DNA of 64,000 bases, taken from assembly GCF_013426915.1 (NCBI RefSeq), contig NZ_AP023180.1:2604001-2668000 (forward strand), written 5' to 3'. The notes under the pieces were generated by a model that searched no databases, had not been told where the DNA came from, and was given only the letters and a program-made list of their open reading frames with translations. Each line of letters begins with the position of its first letter. The stretch's first letter is position 1. The stretch comes from Paraburkholderia sp. PGU19 (lineage in GTDB: Bacteria; Pseudomonadota; Gammaproteobacteria; Burkholderiales; Burkholderiaceae). Positions 34,618-43,079 of the stretch are shown one piece after another. The position numbers were made by a program, and so were the translations under genes.

Positions 34618-35967
34618 CTATGGTAGCGATGGCTTATCTACGCGCAGTCCTGCTAACGTGACCCGAAGACCACGCTGTTCGAGATTGTTTTGCATCTGGA
34701 GCGATGCATGGTGACGCTGCGCAATTTTTAGCGCAATCGCCAGCCCGAGACCGCTGCCTTGCTCCTTGGTACCTGCACTGCGATAAAAGCGATCGAATAC
34801 GCGCTCCCGTTCCTCGTCGGGTATGCCCGGGCCGCTGTCGGATACGCAAACGCTGACCGTCCCGGCTTCGCGCGCGAGAATGACATCGACTTTACCGCCG
34901 TACGGTGTATAGCGAATCGCATTGTCGATCAGGTTGCTGAGCAACACTTCAATTCCAGGGGGTTCGACAGTAGCCTTGTAGGTGTCATCTGCCTGCGCGG
35001 CTGAAACGCATACGAGGCCGAGGTCGATCTGCTTTTCCTCTGCGAGCAGTGAAAAGTCGGCGACGACACGCTCGCACAACCGGCGCAGGCTTACCGACTG
35101 GAAATGGGCGCCTATCTGCGCTTCTTCGCGGGCGAGCGTGAGCAACTGGTGCACAAGATGGATGAGCCGATTGAGGCGACCTTCGATGCGCTCGAACGTC
35201 GTCTTGTTTCCAACCAGTGATCCATCGCGCTCGGCGGACTGCAATTGAAGCTTCAATGCCGCCAGCGGCGATCGCAATTCATGCGCGGCATCCGCGACAA
35301 ACGTCCGTTGCGTTTGTGACGCCACGTCCAGTCGATACAGCAGATCATTCAATGCATTGACGAGTGGCCTGACTTCGACGGGTGTAGCAGCGTCGAGGTG
35401 CAGTGGTTCGAGAGAATCGAAAGAACGCGTAGTCAATGCACGGGAGATTTCTGCTAGCGGAGCAAGCCCGCGCCCGACAACGAAAAGAACGATCGCGATG
35501 ATGACCGGGAAGAACAGTGCTAGCGGCGCCAGCGTGCGTAATGCAAGGCGAAGTGCGAGATTCTCGCGCACGGAGACGGGTTGCGCGATCTGTACGAAGC
35601 GCGTGCCCTGCTGAACGCCGTATACGCGCCAGTGATACTCGTCGCGTTCGATTGTGCGCAGACCCGCCGGGAAGCGTGCAAGATCAATTCCACCCAGCGA
35701 TCTGTAGACGCTCCCGCCTGCCTGATCCCACACCTCGATGAAAAGACGATCTTCCGACAAACCTTCGAAATCAGGCTTGCTTTGCAGGACTGCGTCGGTG
35801 GTGCTGATGTTTGCGGGAATCGATTCGGCGACCGTGCGGAGCTCGAAATCAAATAGCTCGCTGGCTTCTTCGCGCGCGGTGTGGAAGATGCCATAGCCCG
35901 CTGTCAACGCCGAGACTGCGAGGCCTGCAATTAACCATCCCAGCAGCCAGCGCCGGATCGACGTCAT
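34618..35967 (-). CDS. Sensor histidine kinase (QseC/PmrB/TctE class)
   Basis: The 449-residue protein from ATG 35967 has two membrane helices bracketing a periplasmic region of about 125 residues. The H-box is VADAAHELRSPLAALK (phosphorylated His229), followed by N, G1 and G2 boxes (NLIDNAIRYTPYGG, VSDSGPGIPDEER, GSGLGLAIALK). The start overlaps the response-regulator stop (ATGA). An upstream ATG at 35973 is also possible. Its partner regulator has lost its receiver, so this kinase may have no cognate target here. Confidence 0.88.
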   Translation of the reverse strand: MTSIRRWLLGWLIAGLAVSALTAGYGIFHTAREEASELFDFELRTVAESIPANISTTDAVLQSKPDFEGLSEDRLFIEVWDQAGGSVYRSLGGIDLARFPAGLRTIERDEYHWRVYGVQQGTRFVQIAQPVSVRENLALRLALRTLAPLALFFPVIIAIVLFVVGRGLAPLAEISRALTTRSFDSLEPLHLDAATPVEVRPLVNALNDLLYRLDVASQTQRTFVADAAHELRSPLAALKLQLQSAERDGSLVGNKTTFERIEGRLNRLIHLVHQLLTLAREEAQIGAHFQSVSLRRLCERVVADFSLLAEEKQIDLGLVCVSAAQADDTYKATVEPPGIEVLLSNLIDNAIRYTPYGGKVDVILAREAGTVSVCVSDSGPGIPDEERERVFDRFYRSAGTKEQGSGLGLAIALKIAQRHHASLQMQNNLEQRGLRVTLAGLRVDKPSLP

Positions 35968-36182
35968 TCGCATCGCTTGAGCCGGTAGCCGGCACCACGC
36001 ACGGTCGCTATCAGGCCAGCACCAATCTTGCGCCGCAGACCCTGTACATGCATTTCGATCGCGTTGCTGGCGGTTCCTTCGCCACATCCGTGCAACTTGT
36101 CTTCGAGTTCCGAACGGGTATAGAGTCGGCTCGCGACAGGCTCACCGATCATCTCGTCAACTTCTAACAGCAACAGGCGCAT
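35964..36182 (-). pseudogene. OmpR-family response regulator with most of the receiver deleted
   Basis: The 72-residue frame joins the first about 20 residues of a receiver (MRLLLLEVDEMIGEPVASRL) to the last about 50 of an OmpR/PmrA/QseB DNA-binding domain (YTRSELEDKLHGCGEG and SNAIEMHVQGLRRKIG, then TVRGAGYRLKR). A full regulator has about 220 residues. Roughly 150 residues, including the phosphorylated Asp and the start of the winged helix, are missing with the frame kept. The acidic pair in the receiver start is also altered (EVD instead of EDD). It cannot be phosphorylated. Gene order and overlap with the kinase are intact. Confidence 0.8.
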
Positions 36183-36224
36183 GGTGCGATTTCTCCCGAA
36201 TGACAGGATTGTCGCGGCCTGTTG

Positions 36225-36241
36225 CTTATCAAAGGCTTAAG
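36225..36241 (+). promoter_or_regulatory. PmrA/QseB-like box 1
   Basis: CTTATC-AAAGG-CTTAAG is a tandem hexamer with five-base spacing, like the PmrA/QseB consensus (CTTAAG-N5-CTTAAG). It lies 43 bases upstream of the truncated response-regulator gene, on the strand opposite to it, and suggests autoregulation by the original regulator. Confidence 0.5.
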
Positions 36242-36262
36242 AGGAGGAACCTGATGTCGACC

Positions 36263-36694
36263 TCAAACCTTGCCGCTCATCCGATCCATCAACGCGAGCA
36301 AATCCGCGAGCGTCTTTTTGCACCTGGCCTGGCTGGGTGAACTTTCGCGAAGGGCCTCGAGCGCGTCGTCGATTGACTTGTCGAGTTTGTGCCAGTCTGC
36401 GGCGGCGCGTGGTTTCAATCCCGCTTCGGCCTCGTCCCACGACGTTTCCAGGTCCTTGATCCGCTTTTTCGCGCCGGCGAGATCGTTGGCGTCGACCAGC
36501 TTCGAGGTGTCGACAACGATCACGCGGAACTTCGAAAGATCGCCGAGCTTTGATGCCTCTGTGGCTGCGTTTGCGGACGAGATGGGTGACAGTGCTGCAA
36601 GCCATTGCGGCGCATGCACGGCCGATGCGTGACTGGCCGCGACGGCGGTGGCTGTTACGAACGAGAGTGCGGAACTGACGATGGCACGCTTCAT
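36263..36694 (-). CDS. Secreted protein of unknown function
   Basis: The 143-residue product from ATG 36694 (GGAGGA upstream) has a signal peptide ([20 protein letters not shown]). The mature region contains [41 protein letters not shown], followed by a helical [18 protein letters not shown] segment. It looks like an all-helical periplasmic protein; no family was recognised with confidence. It lies between the response regulator and a membrane gene on the same strand, so it may belong to the two-component regulon. Confidence 0.65.
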   Translation of the reverse strand: MKRAIVSSALSFVTATAVAASHASAVHAPQWLAALSPISSANAATEASKLGDLSKFRVIVVDTSKLVDANDLAGAKKRIKDLETSWDEAEAGLKPRAAADWHKLDKSIDDALEALRESSPSQARCKKTLADLLALMDRMSGKV

Positions 36695-36748
36695 TGTTGA
36701 TCCTCCGGTTGAAAGATGACGGTGAACGGGTATAAGAGGGGCGTGCAA

Positions 36749-37519
36749 CTAGGTACTGCTGATCCTGCTTTGCCGGACTCTCGCAGCGGTATGCAGGAAT
36801 ACCAGGACGACAATGATGGAGAGAAAGGCAATACTGGTGACGACGGTACCCAATCCAAGTCCGCCGTACTCAGTTGCCTGGGATAGGAGATCGCCCAGTG
36901 ACGCGCCAAAAGGTCGGGTCAGAATGTAGGCAAGCCAGAAGATCAGTACGCGATCGGCGCCGAGGTAGGCCGCAACGCCCATCATGACAAGCATGACACC
37001 GAATATGACGACGCCGAGACTGAAACCGAGCCCTAACGCTTCGGTTGCAAGGTCTCCAGCTGCCGTGCCCAGTGCGAACGTGACGAGAATCGCAGTCCAG
37101 TAAAAGAGTTCGCGATTGCGGGTGACGATTGTGTGAATGGAGAGCGTTCTTTCTCTGTAGTACCAGGTCCCGAAAATAACGCAGAGCAGTACCGCGAATG
37201 CGGCCGTGCTCGTGTAAAGGCTGACTCCGAGAACATCCGTGAGAACGTCCGTCAGTTGCGTGCCGACCACGCTTACCAGCACGACAGTTAGCCAGTAGAT
37301 CCACGGCACATAGGCTCGTTTCATCAACTGTGTAACGAGCGATGCAGCGAGCATGGAAAGCGTGATTGCTATCGTCAACGTGGCGCCCAGGCCGACATGG
37401 ACAGCGAGATAATCGGCACCCGTTTCACCGACCGTGGTGGACAAGATCTTGATTGTCCAGAAGGCGATCGTGACCTCTGGAACCTTGTTTTGCGTCGGTG
37501 CGACGTGGCGATGTGACAT
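36749..37519 (-). CDS. COG4705-type integral membrane protein
   Basis: The 256-residue protein from ATG 37519 (upstream in-frame ATG at 37588 less likely) has eight or so hydrophobic helices and the characteristic start KVPEVTIAFWTIKILSTTVGETGADYL of the COG4705 family. Members are uncharacterised and commonly occur next to two-component systems of the PmrAB/QseBC type, as here. A transport role is plausible. The promoter holds a PmrA/QseB-like box at 37604. Confidence 0.75.
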   Translation of the reverse strand: MSHRHVAPTQNKVPEVTIAFWTIKILSTTVGETGADYLAVHVGLGATLTIAITLSMLAASLVTQLMKRAYVPWIYWLTVVLVSVVGTQLTDVLTDVLGVSLYTSTAAFAVLLCVIFGTWYYRERTLSIHTIVTRNRELFYWTAILVTFALGTAAGDLATEALGLGFSLGVVIFGVMLVMMGVAAYLGADRVLIFWLAYILTRPFGASLGDLLSQATEYGGLGLGTVVTSIAFLSIIVVLVFLHTAARVRQSRISST

Positions 37520-37603
37520 TCCCTTTCCCCAATTTTTCACGATACCCGGCTCGGTAATCGAGGTGCAGATCAGAACCTCAGGCTGCACTATGAGGGCGCA
37601 TTG

Positions 37604-37620
37604 CTTATCGAATGCTTAGG
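37604..37620 (+). promoter_or_regulatory. PmrA/QseB-like box 2
   Basis: CTTATC-GAATG-CTTAGG has the same hexamer-N5-hexamer layout as the box at 36225, 84 bases upstream of the COG4705 membrane gene start. Confidence 0.5.
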
Positions 37621-37697
37621 TGATTACAGAATGCTTTTTTCTTCTTTCAAACATGCCAATTTGCTGTCGCGCGACCTTTTGAAAAGATCGATATTTC

Positions 37698-37714
37698 CTT
37701 ATGCGATGCTTAAG
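37698..37714 (+). promoter_or_regulatory. PmrA/QseB-like box 3
   Basis: CTTATG-CGATG-CTTAAG is a third copy of the tandem hexamer with N5 spacing, between the divergent membrane protein and LysR genes (144 bases before the LysR ATG, about 180 before the membrane gene). Confidence 0.45.
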
Positions 37715-37858
37715 AGATCGAGAAGCAGTCAACTGTTCGCGCATATATCGAGAAAAAGATAACAGGTTCGTAATCGGATTGACGGAAACGCGCAAGCGTG
37801 CCTCTGTACCCTTCCGATACCTATCGGTCGAAACCTGTTGCAACTCCGCTCCATTCCA

Positions 37859-38824
37859 ATGAACAAGCTCGCTTCCATCCGTATATTTGTGACGGTCGCC
37901 CACTGTCTAAGTTTTGCTGAAGCCGCAAAGCAGCTAAGGGTGTCAAGTTCAGTCGTTACGCGCGGCGTCGCGATGCTTGAGAAGGACCTCGATGTTCGTC
38001 TCGTGAATCGAACGACAAGACACGTTTCGCTGACGCCCGTGGGAAAGCAATATCTGGAATATGCCATTGATCTCATGAAGCTTCTGGAATCAATGGACGA
38101 GTGCGTCGCAGATGCGACGCAGCAACCTGCCGGCTGTCTCCGTATTTCTGCATCGGCGTCGTTTGCGTCGACAGATCTCCCGCATCTACTCACCGGATAC
38201 AGAAGCCTCCAGCCGCGAATGAGTTTCGAACTATCCGTTTTCGAGACTATGTCGGATATAGATCCGGCAGGCTTCGACATTTGCTTCAACGCCGCGCGGC
38301 GACTCAAGGACTCATCGCTCATATGCAAGCCAATCGCGCAAACGTGCGACGTGATTGTCGCGAGTCCATCTTATCTGGAGCGGAATGCCGCGCCCCGAAC
38401 ACTTGCTGATCTGGCATCGCACGACGTGCTCCTTTCGTCCGATGCTCCGAGCCGATACTGGGAGTTTCGCGATCGAAACGGAACGCAGCGTGTCGTGGTT
38501 CGGCCAATCATGAATCTGCAAAGTCCACTCATGGTGAAGAGGGCCGCGTGTGCTGGACTGGGAATCGCCCGACTTCCGAGGTCTGTCGTCACGGACGAGT
38601 TGTCGGACGGAAGATTGCGGATGGTCCTTAACGATGCTGAGCTTTGCGAGAGCCAATGGACGGTGTGGCTTTTATATTCCAGTCATCGACATATGCCAAT
38701 CGTCCTTCGCACCTTTATAGACTTTGTGGCGGAATTCTACGAGAAGAGGTCCTTACGGCACGCTCAGCGGTCGACGGCAAACCTTATGCAGATGCATCCA
38801 GATCTGGTGTGGAGCGGGGTCTAG
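37859..38824 (+). CDS. LysR-family transcriptional regulator
   Basis: The 321-residue protein from ATG 37859 has the LysR helix-turn-helix (IRIFVTVAHCLSFAEAAKQL and SSSVVTRGVAMLEKDL). Its effector domain starts CLRISASASFASTDLPHLL. It resembles the DsdC/CrgA-like short group. The product may regulate the porin gene 217 bases downstream on the same strand, or divergent genes. GC content and C-poor wobble use are lower than in most of the window. Confidence 0.85.
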   Translation: MNKLASIRIFVTVAHCLSFAEAAKQLRVSSSVVTRGVAMLEKDLDVRLVNRTTRHVSLTPVGKQYLEYAIDLMKLLESMDECVADATQQPAGCLRISASASFASTDLPHLLTGYRSLQPRMSFELSVFETMSDIDPAGFDICFNAARRLKDSSLICKPIAQTCDVIVASPSYLERNAAPRTLADLASHDVLLSSDAPSRYWEFRDRNGTQRVVVRPIMNLQSPLMVKRAACAGLGIARLPRSVVTDELSDGRLRMVLNDAELCESQWTVWLLYSSHRHMPIVLRTFIDFVAEFYEKRSLRHAQRSTANLMQMHPDLVWSGV

Positions 38825-38899
38825 GAGACCTTGCTGATTACGAGCCGGCTCGATAAAGTTGGTGTCGTGTCCTGGCCGTGGAATGGACGCAACAGAATT

Positions 38900-38920
38900 T
38901 CAGCAATATTGAATTGCTGA
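38900..38920. promoter_or_regulatory. Perfect inverted repeat upstream of a porin gene
   Basis: TCAGCAAT (38900-38907) and ATTGCTGA (38913-38920) form a perfect 8-bp inverted repeat with an ATTGA spacer, 121 bases before the porin ATG. It could be a LysR operator or, if transcribed, an attenuating hairpin. Confidence 0.4.
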
Positions 38921-39041
38921 GAGAGTGGAATTTTAACGCTCCTAGAGTGTGGCCTTCTTCGGTCCGGGGTTCGCTGTGCGGGATGTCGAGAGGCGCTGGC
39001 GATGGACAGAAGACTGGTCAACATATCAAGGAATCGATGAA

Positions 39042-40187
39042 ATGAAGAAGCTCCTGATCGCCGGTGCGGCGCTCGGCTGTGTTGCTGTCCCGACGGTAGC
39101 AATGGCGCAAACCAGCGTAACGCTGTATGGCTTGATCGACGAAGGTTTGAACTATACGAATAACACAGGCGGACATTCCGCAGTTCAGATGCAGAGCGGC
39201 TTTGCACAGGGGAGCCGGTGGGGGCTGCGCGGTTCCGAGGATCTTGGCGGAGGGTTGAAGGCTATTTTCACGCTCGAAAATGGCTTTGACGTGAACTCCG
39301 GCAAACTGGGACAGTCGGGGCGCATGTTTGGCCGTCAGGCATACGTCGGTGTGAATTCAGATCGGTTTGGCGCAGTCACGCTGGGTCGTCAGTACGACTC
39401 CGTCGTAGACTACCTTGCACCGTTGACGGCGAATGGTAACTGGGCCGGTTATCTGCTTTCGCACCCCTACGACAATGACAACACCGACAACTCATTCCGG
39501 CTCAACAATTCCGTGAAGTACACGAGTCCCGTTCTCGGTGGCTTTACATTCGGCGGTCTTTATGGGTTCAGCAACCAGCCGGGCGGCTTTGCGAACAATC
39601 GAGCCTATAGCCTCGGTGCGCAATACGTAGGGGGCCCTGTTGCAATCGCTGCGGCATATATGCAGATCAACAATCCGGGTGCAAACGCTGGAGGCTCGCT
39701 TGCGACGGACGATACGAACTTCTTCGCAGGCCGGCAACAGGTGTGGGGTGCAGGCATCAACTACACACTTGGATCCACGATACTGGGCTTCGTCTATAGC
39801 CATACGAGCCTTAACGATGCGACGGGCTCGGTCTACACGGGGAATTTTGCGAACACCGCGACCAGTCTGAAGTTCGATAACTTCGAGGTCAACGCGAAGT
39901 ATCAGTTCGTGAAGAATACCTTTGTAGGCGCCATGTACAGCTACACGCTGGGTCATTTCGACAGTACGGCCGGCAACTCGAAGCCCAAATGGCATCAGGT
40001 CGGCTTGATGGCAGACTACAATCTGTCATCGCGAACAGATGTTTATGTTCAAGGGATGTATCAGCACGCGAGCGGTGGAACCGGTGCTGCAGCACCTCTG
40101 AATACCGCATTCATCACGGGCACGGATGCGCCATCGACGACGGCCAATCAGTTCGCCGCGCGAGTGGGGATTCGACACGTGTTCTGA
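39042..40187 (+). CDS. Outer-membrane porin
   Basis: The 381-residue product from ATG 39042 (AAGGAA upstream) has a signal peptide ending AMAQ (about 20), then TSVTLYGLIDEGLNYTNN, SRWGLRGSEDLGGGLKAIF and YVGVNSDRFGAVTLGRQYDS, the ordered strands of beta-proteobacterial porins, ending FAARVGIRHVF with terminal Phe. Channel specificity unknown. The LysR gene upstream and an inverted repeat between them suggest regulated expression. A GC hairpin at 40253-40277 probably terminates it. Confidence 0.9.
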   Translation: MKKLLIAGAALGCVAVPTVAMAQTSVTLYGLIDEGLNYTNNTGGHSAVQMQSGFAQGSRWGLRGSEDLGGGLKAIFTLENGFDVNSGKLGQSGRMFGRQAYVGVNSDRFGAVTLGRQYDSVVDYLAPLTANGNWAGYLLSHPYDNDNTDNSFRLNNSVKYTSPVLGGFTFGGLYGFSNQPGGFANNRAYSLGAQYVGGPVAIAAAYMQINNPGANAGGSLATDDTNFFAGRQQVWGAGINYTLGSTILGFVYSHTSLNDATGSVYTGNFANTATSLKFDNFEVNAKYQFVKNTFVGAMYSYTLGHFDSTAGNSKPKWHQVGLMADYNLSSRTDVYVQGMYQHASGGTGAAAPLNTAFITGTDAPSTTANQFAARVGIRHVF

Positions 40188-40252
40188 GTACCCCGGGGGC
40201 GATTCTATCGCCGCACTGTTTCGCCAGATTGAGGCTTCTTTATAGCGGGAAT

Positions 40253-40277
40253 CGCGACGGGCGTGATGCCCGTCGCG
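40253..40277. terminator. Hairpin between convergent porin and DUF4148 genes
   Basis: CGCGACGGGC (40253-40262) and GCCCGTCGCG (40268-40277) form a perfect 10-bp stem with a GTGAT loop. It lies between the two convergent 3' ends. There is no long T-run, but stability is very high, so it may serve both directions. Confidence 0.55.
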
Positions 40278-40306
40278 GTAACGATGATCTCTTCGCCCAC
40301 ACGCGG

Positions 40307-40591
40307 TCAATCGGAGGCAGCGCGCGGGGCGTCCATGTTCCCGGTTGCGGATGCGGTATCGCTAGCGGATTGGTGATGCTGGATCGCATACAGTTCCTTG
40401 TTCCGTGCGATGGTATCGGCGGAAGGCGGATAGTCGTTCTTGGGAGCAGGCACTAACCCATCGGCCTGTGCCTCGACAAGTTGTGCATGCACTTCGGCAC
40501 GCGTGATGCCGTGCGGAGTTGCTTGTGCAAAGGCATTCGCACCGAATGCAAGACCGAGCACGGTGGCCGCGAACAAGGCTGGCAGCTTCAT
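40307..40591 (-). CDS. DUF4148-family small exported protein
   Basis: The 94-residue product from ATG 40591 (AGGAGGG upstream) has a signal peptide ending AFAQ (about 23). The mature part TRAEVHAQLVEAQADGLVPAPKNDYPPSADTIARNKELYA is the DUF4148 pattern widespread in Burkholderia. These are small periplasmic proteins of unknown function, often stress- or stationary-phase-expressed. Confidence 0.85.
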   Translation of the reverse strand: MKLPALFAATVLGLAFGANAFAQATPHGITRAEVHAQLVEAQADGLVPAPKNDYPPSADTIARNKELYAIQHHQSASDTASATGNMDAPRAASD

Positions 40592-40931
40592 GATGACCCT
40601 CCTAAGTATTGAGGAAGTGGTTGTTTCCACGAAGACCATTCTAGTGACGTGAGTTATCGCAGCACTGACCGTCTAATTACGAATTCGTTATCCTTTTATT
40701 GACGCTCCGTCTATTGAGATATTCAGTGGGCAACATTAGCGAGTTCGATGACATGCGCATATCCGATGTACTTTGCGGCATGACTCGGCGCTACAGTTTT
40801 CTTTGTGGATCGTGATTTTCATTCTCATGAATTGGGCAAAACGAAAGGGAAAGGTCATCCTGACGACGTATTAAACGAGCACATTACCTCGCTGTAATAA
40901 CTTCGAATTCAAAACATTCAGTGAGGTGGAG

Positions 40932-42596
40932 ATGAGTCGTCTAATCAGGCAAATGGGAGCAGGCATCCTGGCTGCAACGATTGCGGTTCCGATGGTCGTT
41001 CATGCTGGCGATGATAAGGAGCACGGTCACGATCACGAACGGCGCGACACCGACGTGCGGCATGTTTTGCTGATCAGTGTGGACGGTCTCCACGAGCAGG
41101 ATGTGGCGCGATGCATCGCCGCTAACACGTGTCGGAATATGGCTTTGCTGGCGAAGTCCGGCGTAACGTACTCCAATGCTTATACACCCGGGCTCTCCGA
41201 CTCGTTTCCTGGCCTGGCGGCACTCGTGACGGGCGGCTCGCCGAAATCGGCGGGACTGTTCTATGACGTATCGTACGATCGCACGCTTTATGCGCCGTCA
41301 GACCCGACGTGCCAGGGCAATCAGGGTTGGAATGTCGTATTCGACGAAACGACGGGCATCGACGCAGAGAACGGCGGGGCGCTTACGCATCTCGATGGAG
41401 GAGGCGCCTTTAATCCGCAAGCGATTCCACACGCAAAGACAAATGGCGTGTGCGTGCCTGTTTATCCACATAACTATGTGAAGACCAACACGATCTTCGA
41501 GGCAGTCAAGCAACATTTGCATGGTGCCCGGACGGCATGGGCCGACAAGCACGCGTGGGGCTATGACTGGCTTAATGGTCCGTCAGGCAAGGGCGTCGAC
41601 GATCTGTCACGTACCGAGATCAACTCGATCGATCCGGTGACGGGCACGAACTACACCGACGCGTACGCGCATACTGAACAGTTCGATAACCTGCATGTTC
41701 AGTCCATCATCAATGAGATCGACGGCAAGGATTCGACGGGCCAGCAAAACGCCGCTGTGCCGACCTTGTTCGGTACAAACTTTCAGACATTGAGTGTTGC
41801 GCAGAAGGCGCCCGTCACGTCTGGCGGCGGCTATCTCGACGCGAGCTTTACGCCGGGCAAGCAGGTGGCGGCTGCAATCGCCTATGTTGACGATGCGCTC
41901 GGAAAGATGGTCGATGCGCTGAAGTCGAAAGATCTCGCGAAGTCGACGATGGTAGTTGTCACCGCCAAGCACGGCCAGTCGCCCAGCGACCACACCAAGC
42001 TGGTCAAGAACGGCGACACGCTGGTGGGCCTGCTCGAAGCGCATAACTACCTCGATCCGAACGGCCACTTTGGACAAAACAGCACGACGACGGGGAACCT
42101 GAATGACGGGACGGGTCTGGTCGGCACAGGCTTCGCGCAAACCGACGACGTCGGTCTCATCTGGCTGCGGGATCAGAGCCAGGTTCAAGCTGTCGTGTCG
42201 ACGCTGAAGGCCAACCTGGGTTGTAACGCGCCAGGCATCTGCGCGGACGGGCCGCAGGCGTATATCCTTTCGGGACCGCAGCTCGCGGCGCAATTTGGTG
42301 ACCCGGCATCCGGACGCACACCCGATATCATCGTGCAACCCAACCCCGGTGTTATCTACACATCGAGCAAAGCGAAAGACGAGGAGCATGGCGGGAACGC
42401 GCCGGACGACAGTCATCTCGGCTTGATCGTGTCGTATCCCGATGGACATCACCATGAGCGGCATGTCGATCGCCGTGTAACCACCACGCAGGTTGCACCC
42501 ACTATCTTGCGCGCACTCGGCGTGGACCCGGCATCGTTGCAGTCCGTTCGTTTGGAGGGCACCCGGCCTCTTCCGGGCCTGGGAGAGGATGACTGA
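40932..42596 (+). CDS. Exported phosphodiesterase/nucleotide pyrophosphatase (alkaline phosphatase superfamily)
   Basis: The 554-residue protein from ATG 40932 (GTG at 40926 also possible) has a signal peptide ending VHA (about 24). It then carries VRHVLLISVDGLHEQD (first metal Asp) and PGLSDSFPGLAALVTGG with the likely Ser nucleophile, as in NPP-type enzymes. STMVVVTAKHGQSPSDHTK (metal Asp/His) follows, and the last metal His is probably in APDDSHLGLIVS. It would cleave phosphodiesters or phosphonates in the periplasm. The His-rich stretch after the signal (KEHGHDHERRD) is unusual and could bind metal. Confidence 0.82.
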   Translation: MSRLIRQMGAGILAATIAVPMVVHAGDDKEHGHDHERRDTDVRHVLLISVDGLHEQDVARCIAANTCRNMALLAKSGVTYSNAYTPGLSDSFPGLAALVTGGSPKSAGLFYDVSYDRTLYAPSDPTCQGNQGWNVVFDETTGIDAENGGALTHLDGGGAFNPQAIPHAKTNGVCVPVYPHNYVKTNTIFEAVKQHLHGARTAWADKHAWGYDWLNGPSGKGVDDLSRTEINSIDPVTGTNYTDAYAHTEQFDNLHVQSIINEIDGKDSTGQQNAAVPTLFGTNFQTLSVAQKAPVTSGGGYLDASFTPGKQVAAAIAYVDDALGKMVDALKSKDLAKSTMVVVTAKHGQSPSDHTKLVKNGDTLVGLLEAHNYLDPNGHFGQNSTTTGNLNDGTGLVGTGFAQTDDVGLIWLRDQSQVQAVVSTLKANLGCNAPGICADGPQAYILSGPQLAAQFGDPASGRTPDIIVQPNPGVIYTSSKAKDEEHGGNAPDDSHLGLIVSYPDGHHHERHVDRRVTTTQVAPTILRALGVDPASLQSVRLEGTRPLPGLGEDD

Positions 42597-42742
42597 CCGG
42601 GATGGCTGATGCCTTTCGACGGCTCCTTGCATGCAGTTGAATACCTGGTTTCTCCCATGCGCGCTTGACTTCGACCCAGTCGCGTGGCGCGTCGTGTCGC
42701 CGACAAGGCGGCGTTCCGGGTATCGGTTCAATAAATAGAATA

Positions 42743-42766
42743 GGGGCCGCCCATGAGGGTGGCCCC
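42743..42766. terminator. GC-rich hairpin, candidate terminator
   Basis: GGGGCC-G-CCC-ATGA-GGG-T-GGCCCC folds into a stable stem. It lies 147 bases after the phosphodiesterase stop. No T-run follows on plus; on minus an AT-rich stretch follows. Termination is likely but not certain. Confidence 0.45.
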
Positions 42767-42936
42767 GTCCCTGATGCCAGATAAAAGCGTGCCGGTGTCC
42801 CGCACGTTCCCCGCAGAAACCCTCCAGTACCTTTCATCCCCCGACGCAAGTTCCGCCACGCGCGCGACCTGAACGCATCGCGGGCGGCTCTCCTGTGCAT
42901 CTCGAAAACCCTGGTCCGGCCGGCCTTTTTGATCCA

Positions 42937-42950
42937 TTGACATATGACGT
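42937..42950. promoter_or_regulatory. Candidate GntR operator / promoter, copy 1
   Basis: TTGACATATGACGT lies 130-143 bases before the binding-protein ATG. Its core TGACATATGA recurs upstream of hyuA (52861) and, as TGACATATTATGA, of the GntR gene (45206). TTGACA could in addition be a -35 element. Confidence 0.5.
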
Positions 42951-43079
42951 CTCACCTAATACCTTGGTAAACATACGGTCGGGTTTCGAAACGTGGCCGG
43001 TGGTTCGCACCGAGCTGGGGCGGGCGTGCCCAGACCTGACACCTCTTTTTCAACCTGTCGAAATTCGCAGAGGAATCAG

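Larger units (their letters stand above)
42597..43079. other. Intergenic region before the binding-protein gene
   Basis: About 480 bases without a credible gene. It holds a strong hairpin, GGGGCC (42743-42748) with GGCCCC (42761-42766) and an inner CCC/GGG, which may terminate the phosphodiesterase transcript. It also holds the TTGACATATGACGT motif at 42937. Confidence 0.5.

Noticed and set aside
42502..42955. Minus-strand frames in the gap before the binding-protein gene
   Set aside because: Low-complexity Arg/Pro content and no homology-like motif; the gap is better read as terminator plus promoter.
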